Positions 18,801-27,811 of a stretch of DNA of 64,000 bases are shown in pieces (the first letter of the stretch is position 1; each line of letters begins with the position of its first letter). The DNA lies in the NCBI RefSeq assembly GCF_029982035.1, contig NZ_CP104166.1, forward strand, positions 1,364,001-1,428,000. Reading direction: 5' to 3'. The DNA is from Megaera polyxenophila. Lineage in GTDB: Bacteria > Pseudomonadota > Alphaproteobacteria > Rickettsiales > Rickettsiaceae. The notes under the pieces are model-generated. The model saw only the letters and a list, made by a program, of their open reading frames with translations. It did no database searches and had not been told where the DNA came from. The position numbers and the translations under genes are program-made.

Positions 18801-18921
18801 TTAATTTTTTATGTAAAATTAGGTTTTTTTGCTCTAAATAAGAGAGAAAAATTTTGTCGATTTTTTTTAAACCTTTTAGAGAATTTAAATCGCTAAAATT
18901 TACTGCAAAATTCAATTTCAT
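15835..18921 (-). CDS. GltD-like FAD/NAD(P) oxidoreductase fused to PyrK-like module
   Basis: A 1028-residue multidomain redox protein. Residues 1-210 are unassigned. Cysteines at 223, 226, 234, 251 and 291, 294, 298 form an N-terminal Fe-S region like that of GltD and dihydropyrimidine dehydrogenase. An FAD fold follows (LVTGLGPAGFALS, residues about 354-366), then a second Rossmann motif (VVIIGCGLTAIDSA) for NAD(P)H. The C-terminal third resembles ferredoxin-reductase/PyrK (YQPGQIFRLQN; VILIGEGIRNIALLPIA) and ends with a Cys-rich [2Fe-2S]-like site (CMMKGICGQC, then C). It probably moves electrons between NAD(P)H and an unknown acceptor. No partner subunit is adjacent. Confidence 0.78.
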   Translation of the reverse strand: MKLNFAVNFSDLNSLKGLKKIDKIFLSYLEQKNLILHKKLTEYRNSPALPSSSTEYSKFLLELAPYLDDFVAELFSIETENLTLKQSQKDFNIIYECKRKFVQRVFKNYYTHNNKEINFSEISQKLTGLIGRITQESFAENVIKWLSTSEKFESELKVAADYAIYMILNNSGLPLFTIPRPTDPENLIRENRIQMLAKDIYLGFDYRDNEINLENALSNAKYCIYCHHQQKDSCRFGIKNAKQESQQADGCPLDQKISEMNELMAAGFNIGALSVILIDNPLVAATGHRICNDCIKSCIFQKQDSVNIPLIESKILDNVLNLPYGVEIYILLTKWNPLNIESPLPKKPTNYNVLVTGLGPAGFALSHYLLNEGHNVTAIDGLKITDLEIDLTKPVKDYKQIKMPLSQRSPQGFGGVVEYGITNRWDKNNLTLIRLILERRIDNFKLLGGVRLGSNITTKQAFDFGFDHIALCLGAGKPKYVNSASYFIKGVKSAADFLMNLQQGGSYLAQSNSNLLLRMPVVIIGCGLTAIDSAVEAIHYYQAQVEKFLNSYKDKPVNPGKLSEEEKIIAEEFVNHAKLFQKAKSIGEKLDIIQQLGGVTICYRKDIKESPAYERNHEEIEHAKAIGVKFLLNLSPMEIKADQYDYVKQIEFLDQGKNIVTLNAKTVLVAIGTEDNEFLDINGFTSDDRRFSHFGDCNQKYSGSVVKALASAKNGYKEITKQLNKSNPSTNFSFQRFAKVLDQQLKSKIYSVKEIALNMLDITVKSPLAAKNYQPGQIFRLQNVAETLDKLTKPLALSPYKVDKNQGLIYFVILKTGKSTGLCSNFKAEEEIVLMGPTGSKTYIPTSQNVILIGEGIRNIALLPIAQEIKNQGSKVTFFAVYNQQNDIFYIEKIKAAADEAYTFILSNNSNGNKNINNLMNKINEAKMSKNAYIIAYVTNKMLEEIKRYEQQLFKDSEFVCGILAPMQCMMKGICGQCIQKVDNDKGYIFSCASQEYDIKKFEPKLLAKRLKQNSLLEKLGDVNKQPY

Positions 18922-19219
18922 ATTAAGTATAGTATAACTTTTAGGATATGAATTAGCTAAACCGTTATCGTTTATTTATAGTTTATAATATTTTTGGTAT
19001 GCTTGATGTTTAGCGTGCTTTATCCAATTTGATCTAAAGGATAATACAGAAGGGTAATTACAATCTATGGGCAAAGACTGGTTATCAGTTTAGCAAAACA
19101 GCTAGCTAGAGGAAGTAGAAAAACTAAACATATCATTTTAGCCTACCAAAATTTTAAAACAAATGCATAACACACAGCTATTTTTTACAACATCCAGGTA
19201 AACTGTAAGATAAACTAGG
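18922..19219. other. Intergenic region, no gene recognised
   Basis: About 300 bp between trxA and the large oxidoreductase, both on the reverse strand. Several stops in all frames and no recognised RNA. The oxidoreductase promoter is expected here, but no strong -35/-10 pair stood out. Confidence 0.4.
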
Positions 19220-19537
19220 CTATAGACTAGAATTTATCCATTCCTGAAGCGCATTTTTGGGCTGTACCCCAACCTTGGTGGCGATTTGTTTACCTTCTTT
19301 AAAGAGTAACATCGTCGGAATTCCTCTTACACCAAATTTAGATGGTGTTTCCGGGTTTTCATCGATATTCATCTTAACTATCTTTACCTTACAATCCATC
19401 TCTTCCGATAATTGATCAAGAATAGGCGAAAGCATACGACATGGACCGCACCATTCTGCCCAAAAATCAATTAGTACGGGTAATTTCGAGTTGATTACTT
19501 CAGATTCAAATTCATTATCTTTAATTTGTTTGGTCAT
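19220..19537 (-). CDS. trxA: Thioredoxin
   Basis: A 105-residue thioredoxin with the active site WCGPC (Cys 30 and 33), the cis-proline segment GVRGIPTMLLF and full family length. It reduces disulfides in cytoplasmic proteins. It lies 21 bp downstream of mlaC on the same strand and is probably co-transcribed with the Mla genes. Confidence 0.95.
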   Translation of the reverse strand: MTKQIKDNEFESEVINSKLPVLIDFWAEWCGPCRMLSPILDQLSEEMDCKVKIVKMNIDENPETPSKFGVRGIPTMLLFKEGKQIATKVGVQPKNALQEWINSSL

Positions 19538-19558
19538 AATAATTATATAATAGTTCTA

Positions 19559-20173
19559 TTAATTGTTTTTTGACAATTTTTCTTTTAAATTACTAATTAA
19601 AGCATCAATTCCATTATTAGAAATAACATTATCAAACTCAGTTTGCTGAGAGTTTAATATGCTAACACCTTCGGTTATTATATCCCCTACTTTATAAGGG
19701 TTTTGTTTAGCATTTGCAAGTTTATGAACTAAGTAGTCAACTGCTACCGGTGAGTCAGAGTCTTTTTTAAAAATCTCCATACTGACTAAAAATACATTAT
19801 CATCAACTTTGTTTACTTTTTTAACAACTGCTTTTACGTCGCTGTAGTTTTTTGAAAGATCAGCATATGCTTGGACAATAAATTTCGAATAAACTTCTGT
19901 AAATTCCTTTATTTTTGCATCAGAAAGGCTTTTTTTATGCCGCCCTAAAGTATATTTAGCCATCCAGTCAAGGTGTAAATTAGTGCGTATTAACGTACTT
20001 GAACGTTTGACTTTCTCGTCTGCTGGTAAATTTGCGTCATTTACAATATTATATCCATCAGTAATTAAGTTATTAACATAAACTTTTAGTTTTTCTGCAT
20101 CTTCATCAGCATATGCCAGCGGATTGTAAACTAAAATAGATATACATAGCAAAATTCTATTAATGACTTTCAT
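19559..20173 (-). CDS. mlaC: Periplasmic phospholipid-binding protein MlaC
   Basis: A 204-residue protein with an N-terminal signal peptide ending near AYA/DEDAE, then the MlaC/Ttg2D fold: RTNLHLDWMAKYTLGRHKKSL and YSKFIVQAYADLSKNYSD. MlaC ferries phospholipids between the outer-membrane MlaA complex and the inner-membrane MlaFEDB transporter. The neighbouring upstream gene is mlaA, so the periplasmic half of the pathway is encoded together; the MlaFED genes are not in the window. Confidence 0.88.
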   Translation of the reverse strand: MKVINRILLCISILVYNPLAYADEDAEKLKVYVNNLITDGYNIVNDANLPADEKVKRSSTLIRTNLHLDWMAKYTLGRHKKSLSDAKIKEFTEVYSKFIVQAYADLSKNYSDVKAVVKKVNKVDDNVFLVSMEIFKKDSDSPVAVDYLVHKLANAKQNPYKVGDIITEGVSILNSQQTEFDNVISNNGIDALISNLKEKLSKNN

Positions 20174-20231
20174 AACTACACCTAAATTTATGTAAAACTA
20201 TATTATCCCTTTTAATTTTTAATGTACATCT

Positions 20232-21029
20232 TTATTTAAAGGTCTGGCATTTATACCCTGCAGGGTATATTATTTTCGCTTCTCTTTGATTAAAAATGGC
20301 TTCCCTAACTGCAATATATGGATCTGAAGAATTTTTCGAAACATAATCTGTAAGAGGCATAAGTTTATAACGCATATCTATAATTGATACACCGGTTACG
20401 GTAAGCATAAAATTCTTATCTAGTGAATAAGTAAGAGGATTTAGCAAAAAATCTGAAATTAAAGGGTCTGATACATCTCTAGCATTAATTCCGCCATAGA
20501 AAGGCAGTACTATATATGGCCCGGGGCCTGTACCGTAATATGCTAAAGTGCTACCTAGAGTTTGTTGTGGAGGTTTTAGGCCAAATTTGCTTGCTACATC
20601 AAACATTCCGGCTATGCCAAAAGTTGAATTTATTGTAAAACGCCAAAAACTCTTGAGTATACCTTCAGAATTTCCTTGAAGGGTATAGTTTACTGTAGAT
20701 AAAGGTTCTGATATATTATCAACAAAACTTCCTACACGATTTTTTGTATAGTCATTTGTAAATCTACCATATATTTTAGCAACTGGTCTTAATAAAAACG
20801 TATCGACCACACTATTAAAAGCAAAAATTTTACGATTTAATTTTTCGTAAGGGTCGTAAACACTGCACTTACCGTTAAATTGATTGTAATTGTATTTATA
20901 CTCGCTATCCTCACTTTCCTTGGCGAAGACTTCTCCTAGTGCAAAGTTCAGGATTAATGCTGTTTGCAGAAAATATTTTATAAACCGCTTAGCTGTAATT
21001 GAACCAATACTCAATTTTATGAAACTCAT
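20232..21029 (-). CDS. mlaA: Outer-membrane phospholipid-removal protein MlaA (VacJ)
   Basis: VacJ-family hallmarks are DPYEKLNRKIFAFNSVVD, STFGIAGMFDVASKFGL and GTGPGPYIVLPFYG. The protein sits as a ring in the outer membrane and removes misplaced phospholipids from the outer leaflet. ATG 21029 is chosen because it opens a conventional hydrophobic signal; an in-frame ATG at 21077 would add 16 polar residues. The signal region has no obvious lipobox cysteine, unlike the E. coli lipoprotein. Same strand as mlaC, 58 bp upstream. Confidence 0.88.
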   Translation of the reverse strand: MSFIKLSIGSITAKRFIKYFLQTALILNFALGEVFAKESEDSEYKYNYNQFNGKCSVYDPYEKLNRKIFAFNSVVDTFLLRPVAKIYGRFTNDYTKNRVGSFVDNISEPLSTVNYTLQGNSEGILKSFWRFTINSTFGIAGMFDVASKFGLKPPQQTLGSTLAYYGTGPGPYIVLPFYGGINARDVSDPLISDFLLNPLTYSLDKNFMLTVTGVSIIDMRYKLMPLTDYVSKNSSDPYIAVREAIFNQREAKIIYPAGYKCQTFK

Positions 21030-21098
21030 ATAGCTTTTAATTTTAGTTTGGTGCGGATTATAACAGTAGTTTTTCAATAATTATATTATTTTTTTTAT

Positions 21099-22115
21099 TT
21101 AGTTTAGTTTTTTACCAACGAATATAACATAGCTATTTTTAATTAGTGGTTCTGAATTTGGTTCATCGATGATAGTAAAACCACATTTTTTTAATAGTTT
21201 GGTAATATAATGCTCCTCATAAACAAACTCTAAATATTTATCTGAGAAGTCTTTCTTATCACTTAATCTGCACGCAAAAGCAAAATACCCTCCCGAAGAT
21301 AGAGAATTATAGAGTTGACCAAATAGATCGCTTAATTCTGAATTGTTGGAGAACCCGTCAAGGCTTAAGATAATGTCATATTTTTCGTCCTTGTGGTCTA
21401 TTAAATAATTTTCAACAGGTAAGTTAATTATTTTATCATATACCTTATCACGTTTAGATTGTTTTTGGAGTTTGATCATCTCGGCTGAACTTTCAATACC
21501 GGTAATAGAAAACCCTTCTTGCATTCTTTTTTCGATTTCTTCACCAACGAAACCTATATTACTGCCAATTTCAAGTATAGAATATTTTTCCGGTAATTTA
21601 TCAATTGCGCCTATTAGTTTTATAATTAGTTCTCTTGGTAGGTTAAGATTTTTATTGAAAAATTTATCAACAATATCTTTAGTAATTATGCCCCGATATA
21701 CGGAGTATATTTCACTTGGAACTTCGGAAATATGGTCAATTTCTTTGATAAATTTTAACAACCCGATTTTATCTTCGCTTTCTCCTTTTTCTAAATAAAA
21801 AATTGCTTTCTTATATTTTTTTTTCAAAAAATAGGCCCATCCGGTCCAGTAATTTACAAAAGGATCATTTGGACGCAGAAATTTATCAACTAATATAAAT
21901 CTGAATATAGCATCATTGTAATTTTGGTTGTTGAGGTGATATATACCAAGGTTTATATTTGTTTCTGTGAAATTTTTTAGGTTATATCTTAACCTTGCTG
22001 CGTTCTCTCTAATTGCAAAAAATTGATCTTTTAGCAGATTGGGAATTCCAAGTACGAACGCAAATCCTGATTTTATATAATCTACTAATTTAGAAAAAAT
22101 ACCCTGTGCCATCAT
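21099..22115 (-). CDS. TPR-containing SAM-dependent methyltransferase
   Basis: A 338-residue protein. Residues about 50-110 resemble tetratricopeptide repeats (YHLNNQNYNDAIFRFILVD; YWTGWAYFLKKKYKKAIF). The C-terminal half is a class I methyltransferase, with the SAM-binding motif YSILEIGSNIGFVGEEI followed by acidic residues and YDIILSLDGFSN. The substrate is unknown. It lies 22 bp upstream of the longest MlaA reading frame on the same strand and probably heads the mlaA-mlaC-trxA transcript. Confidence 0.75.
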   Translation of the reverse strand: MMAQGIFSKLVDYIKSGFAFVLGIPNLLKDQFFAIRENAARLRYNLKNFTETNINLGIYHLNNQNYNDAIFRFILVDKFLRPNDPFVNYWTGWAYFLKKKYKKAIFYLEKGESEDKIGLLKFIKEIDHISEVPSEIYSVYRGIITKDIVDKFFNKNLNLPRELIIKLIGAIDKLPEKYSILEIGSNIGFVGEEIEKRMQEGFSITGIESSAEMIKLQKQSKRDKVYDKIINLPVENYLIDHKDEKYDIILSLDGFSNNSELSDLFGQLYNSLSSGGYFAFACRLSDKKDFSDKYLEFVYEEHYITKLLKKCGFTIIDEPNSEPLIKNSYVIFVGKKLN

Positions 22116-22250
22116 AAATATTAAGTATTTTGATTATTGATCTTTGATTTGATTTTCAATTTATGTTCTCATATAATTCTGCACAGTTCAAACTAATAAA
22201 GCATATTGGGTGTTACTTATAAAATTAACAAAAAAATTAGTTACAAAATT

Positions 22251-23456
22251 ATGTCATTAATCGCTACAAGATTAGGTTTTATTAAACCATCTCCGACGCT
22301 AGCCGTATCTGCAAAAGCCGCAGAATTAAAACGGAGTGGAGTAGATGTAATTTCTCTTGGTGCTGGCGAGCCGGATTTTGACACACCAGAAAATATCAAA
22401 CTTGCTGCTATTGCTGCTATAAAAGCCGGTGCAACAAAGTATACTAATGTTGATGGCATGCCTGAGTTAAAGAAAGCGGTATGTAAAAAATTTAAACGGG
22501 AAAATGGCCTTGAATATTTACCGGAGCAAATAATCATTGGAACTGGTGGAAAACAAGTCATCTATAATTTGTTCATGGCTACCCTTAACAAAGGAGATGA
22601 GGTAATAATACCCGCACCTTACTGGGTATCTTACCCTGATATTGTACTACTTGCCGAGGGCAAACCAGTAATAATTGAGGCTCATCTGGAAACCGGGTTT
22701 AAAATAATGCCAGAATCTCTAGATGCAGCAATTACCGACAAAACTAAGTGGTTTGTTTTAAATTCCCCAAGCAACCCCTCGGGAGCAGCCTATTCAAAGC
22801 AGGACTTGCTACTACTTGCTAATATTTTACGAAAATACCCTCATGTCCAGATAATGTCGGATGACATATATGAGCATATTACTTTTGACAGGTTTAAATT
22901 TTATAACCTAGTAGCAGTTGCGCCGGATTTAAAAGAGAGAATATTTATAGTTAATGGAGTTTCAAAAGCTTATTCAATGACTGGATGGAGAATAGGCTAT
23001 GGTGCTGGCAATAAGGATATAATAAAAGCTATGGCGTTAATCCAGTCGCAAAGTACTTCTAATCCATCGTCAATAAGCCAGATGGCAGCTATTGAAGCTC
23101 TTATCGGTATCCAAAACTATATCCCGAAAAATGCGCTTAGTTTTGAAAAAAAACGGGATTTAGTTTTTAGCTTGCTCTCTAGAATCAAAAATCTTGAGTG
23201 TTATAAGCCTGAAGGAGCTTTTTATTTGTTCATTAGATGTATGAAATTATTTGGGAAAAAGACGCCTTCCGGGAAGTTACTAAAAAATGATAATGATGTA
23301 GCAACTTATTTGTTAGAAAATGGAAATGTAGCGGTAGTGCCAGGTATTGCATTTGGCCTAGAAGGGTATTTCCGCATTTCTTATGCAACTAGTGAAGAAT
23401 TACTTGTTAAAGCATGTCAGAGAATTGAGATGTGTATAAACCAATTAACTCAATGA
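22251..23456 (+). CDS. aatA: Aspartate aminotransferase (class I, PLP)
   Basis: Interconverts aspartate/oxaloacetate and glutamate/2-oxoglutarate. The 401-residue protein shows GAGEPDFDTPENIK near the N-terminus, NSPSNPSGAAYS for cofactor and substrate contacts, and the PLP lysine in NGVSKAYSMTGWRIGYG. ATG 22251 matches the family start (MSLIATRL); an upstream frame from 22206 adds 15 residues. Its TGA stop overlaps the ATG of the next gene. In rickettsiae this enzyme is one of few amino-acid interconversion steps retained. Confidence 0.93.
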   Translation: MSLIATRLGFIKPSPTLAVSAKAAELKRSGVDVISLGAGEPDFDTPENIKLAAIAAIKAGATKYTNVDGMPELKKAVCKKFKRENGLEYLPEQIIIGTGGKQVIYNLFMATLNKGDEVIIPAPYWVSYPDIVLLAEGKPVIIEAHLETGFKIMPESLDAAITDKTKWFVLNSPSNPSGAAYSKQDLLLLANILRKYPHVQIMSDDIYEHITFDRFKFYNLVAVAPDLKERIFIVNGVSKAYSMTGWRIGYGAGNKDIIKAMALIQSQSTSNPSSISQMAAIEALIGIQNYIPKNALSFEKKRDLVFSLLSRIKNLECYKPEGAFYLFIRCMKLFGKKTPSGKLLKNDNDVATYLLENGNVAVVPGIAFGLEGYFRISYATSEELLVKACQRIEMCINQLTQ

Positions 23457-24124
23457 AGAAAATAATAAAGCATTATCTAAAAAATAGTAAAATACTATTT
23501 AATGTAGTAGCCACTGCAATTTTTCTATATCTTAAAATTGCTTATTTTACTAGTAGCTGGCGTTTTATTATGCCGGAAAATCTTGACGAAGACGAGCTTG
23601 ATAATGAAAAAGGGCTATTTTTTGCAATATGGCATAATAGATTAGCTTATAGCATGTATATTTTCGGTAATTATAAAAATGCTTTTGGTCTAACAAGCCC
23701 GCATTCTGACGGTAAAATTATCGGTAAATTGGTTTTAATGATGGGACACCGAATAATTGAAGGCTCAACAAATAAAAATTCTGCTGCTGCTGTCAAAGAA
23801 ATTATAAAACAAATTTCCAACGGTGGTAAGATAGTGGTAACTCCTGACGGACCAAGAGGACCTGTATATAAAAATAATAGCGTAATTACAAAGATTGCTA
23901 GTAAATATGACAAAAAAGTAATACCTGTTTCATGCCATGCTTCAAAATATTTTGAACTCAAAAGTTGGGATAGAATGATGTTACCAAAATTTTTTAGTAA
24001 AATATTAGTGGTTATAGGACAGCCTTTAATCCTCAGCGGAGATGAGGAGCAGGATAAGATGCTTTTGGAGAACACATTAAATAGCTTAACTGATCAAGCA
24101 CAAAATCTATTAAAATCAGCTTAA
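23453..24124 (+). CDS. DUF374 lysophospholipid acyltransferase-like protein
   Basis: A 223-residue protein with one N-terminal membrane segment and acyltransferase-type motifs: IWHNRLAYSMYIFG (variant of the HxxxxD block) and VTPDGPRGPVYKNNS, the signature of DUF374/LPLAT proteins. It is likely to acylate a lipid or lipid A precursor at the inner membrane; the exact acceptor is unknown. ATG 23453 overlaps the aatA stop (ATGA), so translation is coupled. Confidence 0.8.
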   Translation: MKKIIKHYLKNSKILFNVVATAIFLYLKIAYFTSSWRFIMPENLDEDELDNEKGLFFAIWHNRLAYSMYIFGNYKNAFGLTSPHSDGKIIGKLVLMMGHRIIEGSTNKNSAAAVKEIIKQISNGGKIVVTPDGPRGPVYKNNSVITKIASKYDKKVIPVSCHASKYFELKSWDRMMLPKFFSKILVVIGQPLILSGDEEQDKMLLENTLNSLTDQAQNLLKSA

Positions 24125-24166
24125 TTAATATATTTTAATTATCGAGGTCGGTAAGAAGAGCTATTT

Positions 24167-24613
24167 TCATTCTGCAAGGCGCAATGATATATAAAAAGAT
24201 ACTTCGTCTTGTAAATTTGCTCCATTAGAGTCAAAAACTTCTAAGTTAGTATTTTCTTCTTCCGGTGACTTAGTTATGGTGCTTCTCATATAAAATAAAT
24301 TATTTATTTTAGCGTATTCTTCGAAAGTTTCTTCTGATGGGGTATTTAGTGTATTTTTAAACTCAAAGGATACTATTTCATATTTCTTTTGGCCTATTAA
24401 TACTATTGATTTGGCTATTTTTGAATTATCAGGATCAGACTGTTTGCTATTTGCAAGCATTCTGTGCGCAAGTAATAACTCACGAAGTAAAATAGAACCT
24501 TTATCTGATTTACTATCATTTTGTGTTTCGGTAGCCGATGATAAGGCTGTAATATTTACACTTAGAATAACATAGAAAATAACTGCAAAATTAATTAATA
24601 GCTTTTTTATCAT
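24167..24613 (-). CDS. Hypothetical exported protein
   Basis: A 148-residue protein with an N-terminal signal peptide (KKLLINFAVIFYVILSVNITALSSA). The mature part is polar, with no recognised domain. It lies 18 bp downstream of dnaJ on the same strand and may be read through from it. Probably periplasmic. Confidence 0.6.
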   Translation of the reverse strand: MIKKLLINFAVIFYVILSVNITALSSATETQNDSKSDKGSILLRELLLAHRMLANSKQSDPDNSKIAKSIVLIGQKKYEIVSFEFKNTLNTPSEETFEEYAKINNLFYMRSTITKSPEEENTNLEVFDSNGANLQDEVSFYISLRLAE

Positions 24614-24631
24614 AACTTACCTATTTCATTT

Positions 24632-25774
24632 TTATGACCATAAATTTTTCATTTTAGAGAAAAAACCGCTTTCTGAATAGTTTTGGTTAATATGGCCTAG
24701 TTCTTTATCTAACTCCTCGAGTAAGTCTTTTTGCTTTTTTGTCAAATGCTTAGGAATTTGGATGTAAATATGCGCATAAAGATCACCCCTTAAGCTAGTG
24801 CGAACTTTTGACATACCCTGGCCTTTTATACGTAATTGATCCCCTGTTTCCGATCCGGCTGGAATTGTTAACTTTACTTTTAAGCCGTCAATTGTTGGTA
24901 CTTCAATTTCCCCTCCAAGAACTGCTTTTGTAAAACTTATTGGTAGCTTGAAATGAAGATTGGAATTTTCGACTTTATATATATCGTGAGGTTTTATGGA
25001 AACAAAAACATATAAATCCCCATTCGCCCCGCCTCTAATTCCCGCTTCACCTTCGGAAGCAATACGAATTCGTGTATTGTCTTCTATTCCAGAAGGGACG
25101 TTAATAATTAAGCTTTTTTGTTTTGAAATTCTGCCATTACCATGACACGTAGAGCAAGGATTCTTAATAACCTGCCCAGCTCCTCCACATTTACTACAGG
25201 TTTGTTCTATTGCAAAAAAACCTTGCTGCATCCTAACTACACCGGCTCCTCCGCACTGACTACAATTAGCAGTTGCACTTGCATCCTGTGAACCCTTGCC
25301 ATTACATGGGCTGCATTTTACTTCTGTTCTAAAATTAATGTTTTTATCAGTTCCTCTAAACGCTTCTTCAAGACTAATAGTAAGTTCATACTTTAAGTCA
25401 GAACCTTTAATACTTGTCGATGTTCTGGTTCTTCTTGTGCTTCCTCCCATAAAGTCACCAAAAAAATCACCAAAAATGTCGTTGATATCATGGGTATTAA
25501 AGCCTGCTGTTCTACCGCCGCCAAATCCACTTGAGGCGCTGTTACCGTGAGCAAAGGCTGCATGGCCAAACCTGTCATAAGCTGCGCGTTTTTGTTCGTC
25601 TTTTAGAGTGTCGTACGCTTCGCTAATTTCCTTAAATTTCTTTTCAGCATCAGGATTGTTGGCATTTTGATCTGGGTGATATTTCTTGGCTAATTTTAAG
25701 TATGCCTTTTTTATTTCAGCGGTGTCTGCAGATTTTTGTACTTCCAGAACTTCATAATAATCTTTTTTCGACAT
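24632..25774 (-). CDS. dnaJ: Chaperone DnaJ (Hsp40)
   Basis: Co-chaperone that delivers substrates to DnaK and stimulates its ATPase. The J domain has HPD in KKYHPDQNANN, then a G/F-rich linker with GGSTRR. Four zinc-binding CxxCxGxG repeats follow (CSPCNGKG, CSQCGGAG, CSKCGGAG, CSTCHGNG), then the C-terminal substrate domain. The 380 residues are normal for the family. It lies 129 bp downstream of dnaK with a strong hairpin between them. Confidence 0.97.
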   Translation of the reverse strand: MSKKDYYEVLEVQKSADTAEIKKAYLKLAKKYHPDQNANNPDAEKKFKEISEAYDTLKDEQKRAAYDRFGHAAFAHGNSASSGFGGGRTAGFNTHDINDIFGDFFGDFMGGSTRRTRTSTSIKGSDLKYELTISLEEAFRGTDKNINFRTEVKCSPCNGKGSQDASATANCSQCGGAGVVRMQQGFFAIEQTCSKCGGAGQVIKNPCSTCHGNGRISKQKSLIINVPSGIEDNTRIRIASEGEAGIRGGANGDLYVFVSIKPHDIYKVENSNLHFKLPISFTKAVLGGEIEVPTIDGLKVKLTIPAGSETGDQLRIKGQGMSKVRTSLRGDLYAHIYIQIPKHLTKKQKDLLEELDKELGHINQNYSESGFFSKMKNLWS

Positions 25775-25822
25775 AATAATTTACAGATATCTTGAGGGTA
25801 AAAAGCTTAAGTTAAATTTTTT

Positions 25823-25879
25823 ATAATAATAATCGGCTAGTATTAAATTAAAATGTTTTTTTTAGCCGATTATTATTAT
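25823..25879 (-). repeat. Inverted repeat between dnaK and dnaJ
   Basis: Perfect 17-bp arms (25823-25839 and 25863-25879) containing CGGCTA/TAGCCG, with a 23-base loop. It lies downstream of dnaK and upstream of dnaJ on the reverse strand. A U-run after the stem is not clear, so it may be an attenuating or mRNA-processing hairpin that lowers dnaJ relative to dnaK. Confidence 0.6.
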
Positions 25880-25903
25880 TTATCTAGTGGTTTAGTAAAT
25901 TAG

Positions 25904-27811
25904 TTATTTATTATCGGTCACATCCTTAAATTGACCGTCTACTACTTTTTCCTCCCCAGAATCTTTATGTTCATTATGAGCAGCGCCTGGTTCACCCATT
26001 CCACCACTTCCATCTGTTTTATACATGGCTTCGCCTATTTTCATACTTGCAGCAGCTAAAACATCTGTTTTTTCGTTAATTTTTTCAAGATTATCTTCCT
26101 CAAGTGCTGATTTTAATTCCGCTATTGCATCTTCAATAGATTTTTTATCATCGCTTGAAATTTTATCTCCATGTTCTTTTAACGATTTCTCGGAGGAATA
26201 AATAAGTGCATCCGCCCTGTTCCTTACTTCTATTGATTCTTTACGTTTTTTGTCTTCCGCAGCATTTTGCTCTGCATCTTTAACCATTGCTTCAATTTCT
26301 TCTTCTTTAAGACCGCCAGAAGCCTGAATAGTAACTTTTTGTTCTTTGCCGCTAGCTTTATCCTTAGCGGACACATGCACTATACCGTTAACGTCAATAT
26401 CAAATGTTACTTCGATTTGAGGCAAGCCTCTTGGTGCGGGTGGGATACCTTCTAAGTTAAATTGACCAAGTAATTTGTTATGTACGGCAAGTTCTCGCTC
26501 TCCCTGAAACACTCTTATCGTTACTGCATGTTGATTATCGTCTGCAGTTGAAAAAACCTGGCTTTTTTTGGTAGGAATAGTAGTGTTCCTATCAATTAGC
26601 CTTGTAAATACTCCACCAAGAGTTTCGATTCCAAGTGACAACGGAGTAACATCAAGTAATAAAACATCTTTAACGTCGCCTTGTAGAACTCCTCCTTGAA
26701 TTGCTGCTCCGAGTGCTACTACTTCATCAGGATTTACCCCCCTATGAGGTTCACGGCTAAAAAATTCTTTTACTTTTTCGATCACCTTTGGCATTCTTGT
26801 CATACCACCGACAAGGACTACTTCCTGGATATCACTGGTTTTAACACCCGCATCTTTTAAAGCCTTTTTACAAGGTTCCATAGTAGAATTAATCAAATCT
26901 TCAACTAATGACTCAAGTTTTGCTCTAGTAAGCTTGATGTTCATATGTTTTGGACCACTACTATCTGCGGTAATATAAGGCAGATTGATATCAGTTTGTT
27001 GAGTGGAAGAAAGCTCTTTTTTGGCTTTTTCTGCAGCTTCTTTAAGTCTTTGTAGGGCAAGAGGATCTTTTTTTAAGTCAATACCGTTATCTTTTTTGAA
27101 TTCATCCACTAGGAAATTAAGAATTCGCATATCGAAATCTTCCCCACCGAGAAAAGTATCACCATTAGTTGCCTTAACTTCGAAAACACCGTCGCCAATT
27201 TCAAGAATGGAAACGTCAAAAGTACCACCGCCTAAATCATAAACAACTATGGTTTTGTTTTCTGTTTTATCAAATCCATAGGCAAGAGCTGCAGCTGTTG
27301 GTTCATTTATAATGCGTAGTACTTCTAGTCCGGCAATTTTACCGGCATCTTTCGTCGCTTGCCGTTGAGCGTCATTGAAATAGGCTGGTACTGTAATTAC
27401 GGCTTGAGTAACAGCTTCGCCAAGATAATTTTCGGCGGTTTCTTTCATTTTTTGCAGTATATAAGCACTAATTTGGCTCGGTGAATATTTTTTACCGTCT
27501 ACCTCTACCCAAGCATCGTTATTATCAGATTTAACAATTTTATAAGGTACAAGTTCCTGATCTTTTTTTACAGTTGGATCGTCCATGTTACGACCAATTA
27601 AACGTTTGATAGCAAATAAAGTATTAGCTGCATTCGTAACAGCTTGCCTTTTGGCTGGTTCTCCTACCAATACTTCTCCGTTTGCAAATGCTACCATGGA
27701 AGGAGTAGTTCTTGAACCTTCCGCATTTTCTATTACTTTAGGCTCTTTACCCTCCATAACTGCTACACAAGAGTTTGTTGTACCCAGATCGATACCAATA
27801 ATTTTTCCCAT
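25904..27811 (-). CDS. dnaK: Chaperone DnaK (Hsp70)
   Basis: ATP-dependent chaperone of 635 residues. Visible family blocks: IGIDLGTTNSCVAVMEGK, VITVPAYFNDAQRQATKDAG, the phosphate-2 motif VVYDLGGGTFDVSI, VLVGGMTRMPKV and the linker VLLLDVTPLSLGIETLGG. The C-terminus ends in an acidic lid tail. The gene is divergent from the protease gene at 27936, with 124 bp between them. No convincing heat-shock promoter was recognised there. Confidence 0.98.
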   Translation of the reverse strand: MGKIIGIDLGTTNSCVAVMEGKEPKVIENAEGSRTTPSMVAFANGEVLVGEPAKRQAVTNAANTLFAIKRLIGRNMDDPTVKKDQELVPYKIVKSDNNDAWVEVDGKKYSPSQISAYILQKMKETAENYLGEAVTQAVITVPAYFNDAQRQATKDAGKIAGLEVLRIINEPTAAALAYGFDKTENKTIVVYDLGGGTFDVSILEIGDGVFEVKATNGDTFLGGEDFDMRILNFLVDEFKKDNGIDLKKDPLALQRLKEAAEKAKKELSSTQQTDINLPYITADSSGPKHMNIKLTRAKLESLVEDLINSTMEPCKKALKDAGVKTSDIQEVVLVGGMTRMPKVIEKVKEFFSREPHRGVNPDEVVALGAAIQGGVLQGDVKDVLLLDVTPLSLGIETLGGVFTRLIDRNTTIPTKKSQVFSTADDNQHAVTIRVFQGERELAVHNKLLGQFNLEGIPPAPRGLPQIEVTFDIDVNGIVHVSAKDKASGKEQKVTIQASGGLKEEEIEAMVKDAEQNAAEDKKRKESIEVRNRADALIYSSEKSLKEHGDKISSDDKKSIEDAIAELKSALEEDNLEKINEKTDVLAAASMKIGEAMYKTDGSGGMGEPGAAHNEHKDSGEEKVVDGQFKDVTDNK

